A stretch of DNA of 6,632 nt, taken from assembly GCA_025355035.1 (NCBI GenBank), contig JANXLS010000164.1, positions 1 through 6,632 of the forward strand, in the 5' to 3' direction. Origin of the DNA: Planctomycetota bacterium (GTDB lineage: Bacteria; Planctomycetota; SZUA-567; H5-PLA8). The translations under genes were made by a program, and so were the position numbers. Below the pieces are notes generated by a model. That model did no database searches. It was not told where the DNA came from and saw only the letters and a program-made list of their open reading frames with translations. Below, piece by piece: positions 5,795 to 6,632 of this stretch (its first letter is position 1; the number at the start of each line of letters is the position of its first letter).

Positions 5795-6268
5795 ATGAAA
5801 AAAGTCTGGATCCATTCCATCGCCGTTACGGCAGCCGCCATGTTTGCGCTGGCTATGAATGAAGCATTCGCCAAGGACCCGCGTTCGACGACTGCGTCGA
5901 GTTTGTTGCCGACGATCTGTGCCACGGCGAATTCGTTGACGCCGCCGCCTAAAGAGTGGGCGATGTTTCCGCAGGATGAACCGCCGGCAGCCGCGCCGCA
6001 AAAAGGTCAGAATCCGGCTCAGCCGAACAATGCGGCTACGCCGAACGCGCCGGGCACGTCCACGACGGGCGGTGCTGCGACGGGATCGCTTGTCTCCGTC
6101 GCGAATACGCACTCCACTCATCAGCGCGAATTGCCGATCTTCTGGCTGCTGATGACGGGCACGCTGAGCCTTGGGGCGTTTGTTGCGTGTGGCAGTTTGA
6201 TTCTGCGCAAAGGTGCGGAGGCGGAAGATATTCCGGTCATTTCGGAATTGCAGGAAGTGACGGTTTGA
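5795..6268 (+). CDS. Small exported single-pass membrane protein, function unknown
   Basis: I do not recognise a family for this 157-residue protein. It begins with a typical Sec signal peptide: MKK, a hydrophobic core at about 8-21, and a probable signal peptidase I cut after Ala-Phe-Ala (24-26). A short region with one Cys (42) and a Pro/Ala/Gln/Asn/Thr-rich, probably disordered stretch (about 49-98) follow. A second hydrophobic segment (113-136), starting LPIFWLLMTGTLSLGAF, ends in RKG. A 20-residue acidic tail ends the protein. The expected topology is type I: exported N-terminus, one transmembrane helix, cytoplasmic tail. AAAGGGG lies 6 nt upstream of the ATG, one of the best ribosome sites in the window. 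The gene stands alone, divergent from the acyltransferase and followed by a strong hairpin. A role in the envelope, perhaps as an adaptor or anchor, is only a guess. Confidence 0.8.
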   Translation: MKKVWIHSIAVTAAAMFALAMNEAFAKDPRSTTASSLLPTICATANSLTPPPKEWAMFPQDEPPAAAPQKGQNPAQPNNAATPNAPGTSTTGGAATGSLVSVANTHSTHQRELPIFWLLMTGTLSLGAFVACGSLILRKGAEAEDIPVISELQEVTV

Positions 6269-6304
6269 ATGCGATGAGGTCTTCGACATGAAAGCAGTTC
6301 AGAT

Positions 6305-6341
6305 AAGTCGGGACGCCAGCGGCAATGGGGCGTCCCGAATT
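6305..6341 (+). terminator. Probable intrinsic terminator after the exported-protein gene
   Basis: TCGGGACGCC (6308-6317) pairs perfectly with GGCGTCCCGA (6329-6338) around an 11-base loop, and two more A-T pairs extend it past one mismatch. It begins about 40 bases after the TGA at 6268 and is followed by an AATTATTTGATT tract that is T-rich but broken. It is a good candidate terminator for the monocistronic gene upstream and also insulates it from the transposase gene. Confidence 0.6.
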
Positions 6342-6381
6342 ATTTGATTGTGAAAATGGTGTGAAAGCGGTCTGAGTAGAG

Positions 6382-6632
6382 CCTGTCGCACAAACCCGCT
6401 CTTCATTCGCGACTTGACAGCCGAGTATACTATCGGTCGGGGGCATTTCGGGATAGCGCATGAACTACAATTTCAAGCCGTGTGACCGGAGCCAGATGCT
6501 GCTGCTGGCTCCCAGCATCGACGAGTGGTTGCCGGACGGACATCTCGCGCGTTTTATCGTCGACGCTGTCAAACAATTCGACCTCGCCGAGTTCTTGGGC
6601 GCGTATCGCAGCGATGGCGTGGGACAGGCCAG
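6382..6632 (+). mobile_element. Left part of an IS1182-like insertion sequence, cut by the window edge
   Basis: The presence of an insertion sequence is inferred from the transposase at 6460. The left boundary cannot be fixed without the right end. It must lie between the terminator hairpin at 6338 and the transposase start, and the position given (around CCTGTCGCAC) is a placeholder. AGTATACT (6424-6431) is a perfect 8-bp palindrome within this leader and includes a good -10-like TATACT (6426-6431). Confidence 0.4.
6460..6632 (+). CDS. Transposase, IS1182-like family with DUF772-type N-terminus (partial)
   Basis: From an ATG at 6460 the frame is open to the window edge (57 complete codons). 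The start, NYNFKPCDRSQMLLLAPSI, then DEWLPDGHLARFIVDAV and AYRSDGVGQA match the N-terminal region of IS1182/IS4-superfamily DDE transposases, whose hallmark is a run of the form R-x-Q-x-x-L-L followed by WLPxxHLARF. This is the DUF772-like DNA-binding part; the DDE catalytic core would lie beyond the window. GGGA at 6450-6453 is 6 nt upstream of the start. The visible part shows no damage, so the element may be intact, but activity cannot be judged from this fragment. Confidence 0.85.
   Translation, partial: MNYNFKPCDRSQMLLLAPSIDEWLPDGHLARFIVDAVKQFDLAEFLGAYRSDGVGQA

Noticed and set aside
5711..6289. A 192-codon Arg-rich open frame on the minus strand opposite the exported-protein gene
   Set aside because: It lacks any domain pattern and runs antisense through a gene with a clear signal peptide, ribosome site and transmembrane helix.
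6349..6370. Tandem repeat TGTGAAAATGG / TGTGAAAGCGG
   Set aside because: Two 11-base units match at 9 positions. This is too short and too few to distinguish from chance or to call an operator.
6414..6431. TTGACA followed by TATACT as the transposase promoter
   Set aside because: The boxes are only 6 bp apart, so they cannot work together. TATACT might serve with a weak TTCATT at 6403-6408, but the evidence is poor.

Overview
The window comes from a bacterial chromosome of moderately high GC content. The intergenic stretches and the first 180 bases are more AT-rich. I cannot name the organism. The envelope acyltransferase, the secreted or anchored small protein and the dispersed TTTGTCATT-type repeats fit an environmental Gram-negative lineage, such as the PVC group or Acidobacteriota, but that is a weak inference from style and not a marker-gene assignment.

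Layout. Positions 1-182 hold no supportable gene. A small stand-alone Smr-domain protein (183-440, minus) is divergent from a long gene (521-2128, plus). The long gene encodes a serine acetyltransferase (CysE) fused in frame to a complete indole-3-glycerol-phosphate synthase (TrpC). An imperfect inverted repeat of TTTGTCATT units (about 2155-2300) follows, and larC (2290-3621, plus), the nickel insertase for the pyridinium-thiocarboxylate nickel-pincer cofactor, starts inside its right arm. A second inverted repeat (3639-3757), resembling a miniature element, lies where larC converges with a two-gene minus-strand unit. That unit is a membrane acyltransferase-3 protein (4416-5630) followed 9 nt later by a cytoplasmic alpha/beta-hydrolase esterase (3726-4406). 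A divergent intergenic region leads to a small exported, single-pass membrane protein of unknown function (5795-6268, plus) with a strong hairpin after it. The window ends in the first 57 codons of an IS1182-like transposase (6460 onward).

How the genes relate. The most notable object is the CysE-TrpC fusion. Catalytic residues of both halves are present. A charged, then Gly/Ser-rich linker joins them, a hydrophobic segment precedes the acetyltransferase, and the fused chain ends in Asp-Tyr-Ser-Ile, which resembles the Ile-ended tail that serine acetyltransferases use to dock with cysteine synthase. The two activities feed the two main serine-consuming beta-replacement reactions, cysteine synthase and tryptophan synthase beta, so a link between cysteine and tryptophan synthesis at the level of serine use is a reasonable inference. 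The other genes look like independent units: cofactor biogenesis, envelope acyl modification, an orphan exported protein and a mobile element. No CRISPR array, tRNA or rRNA was recognised.
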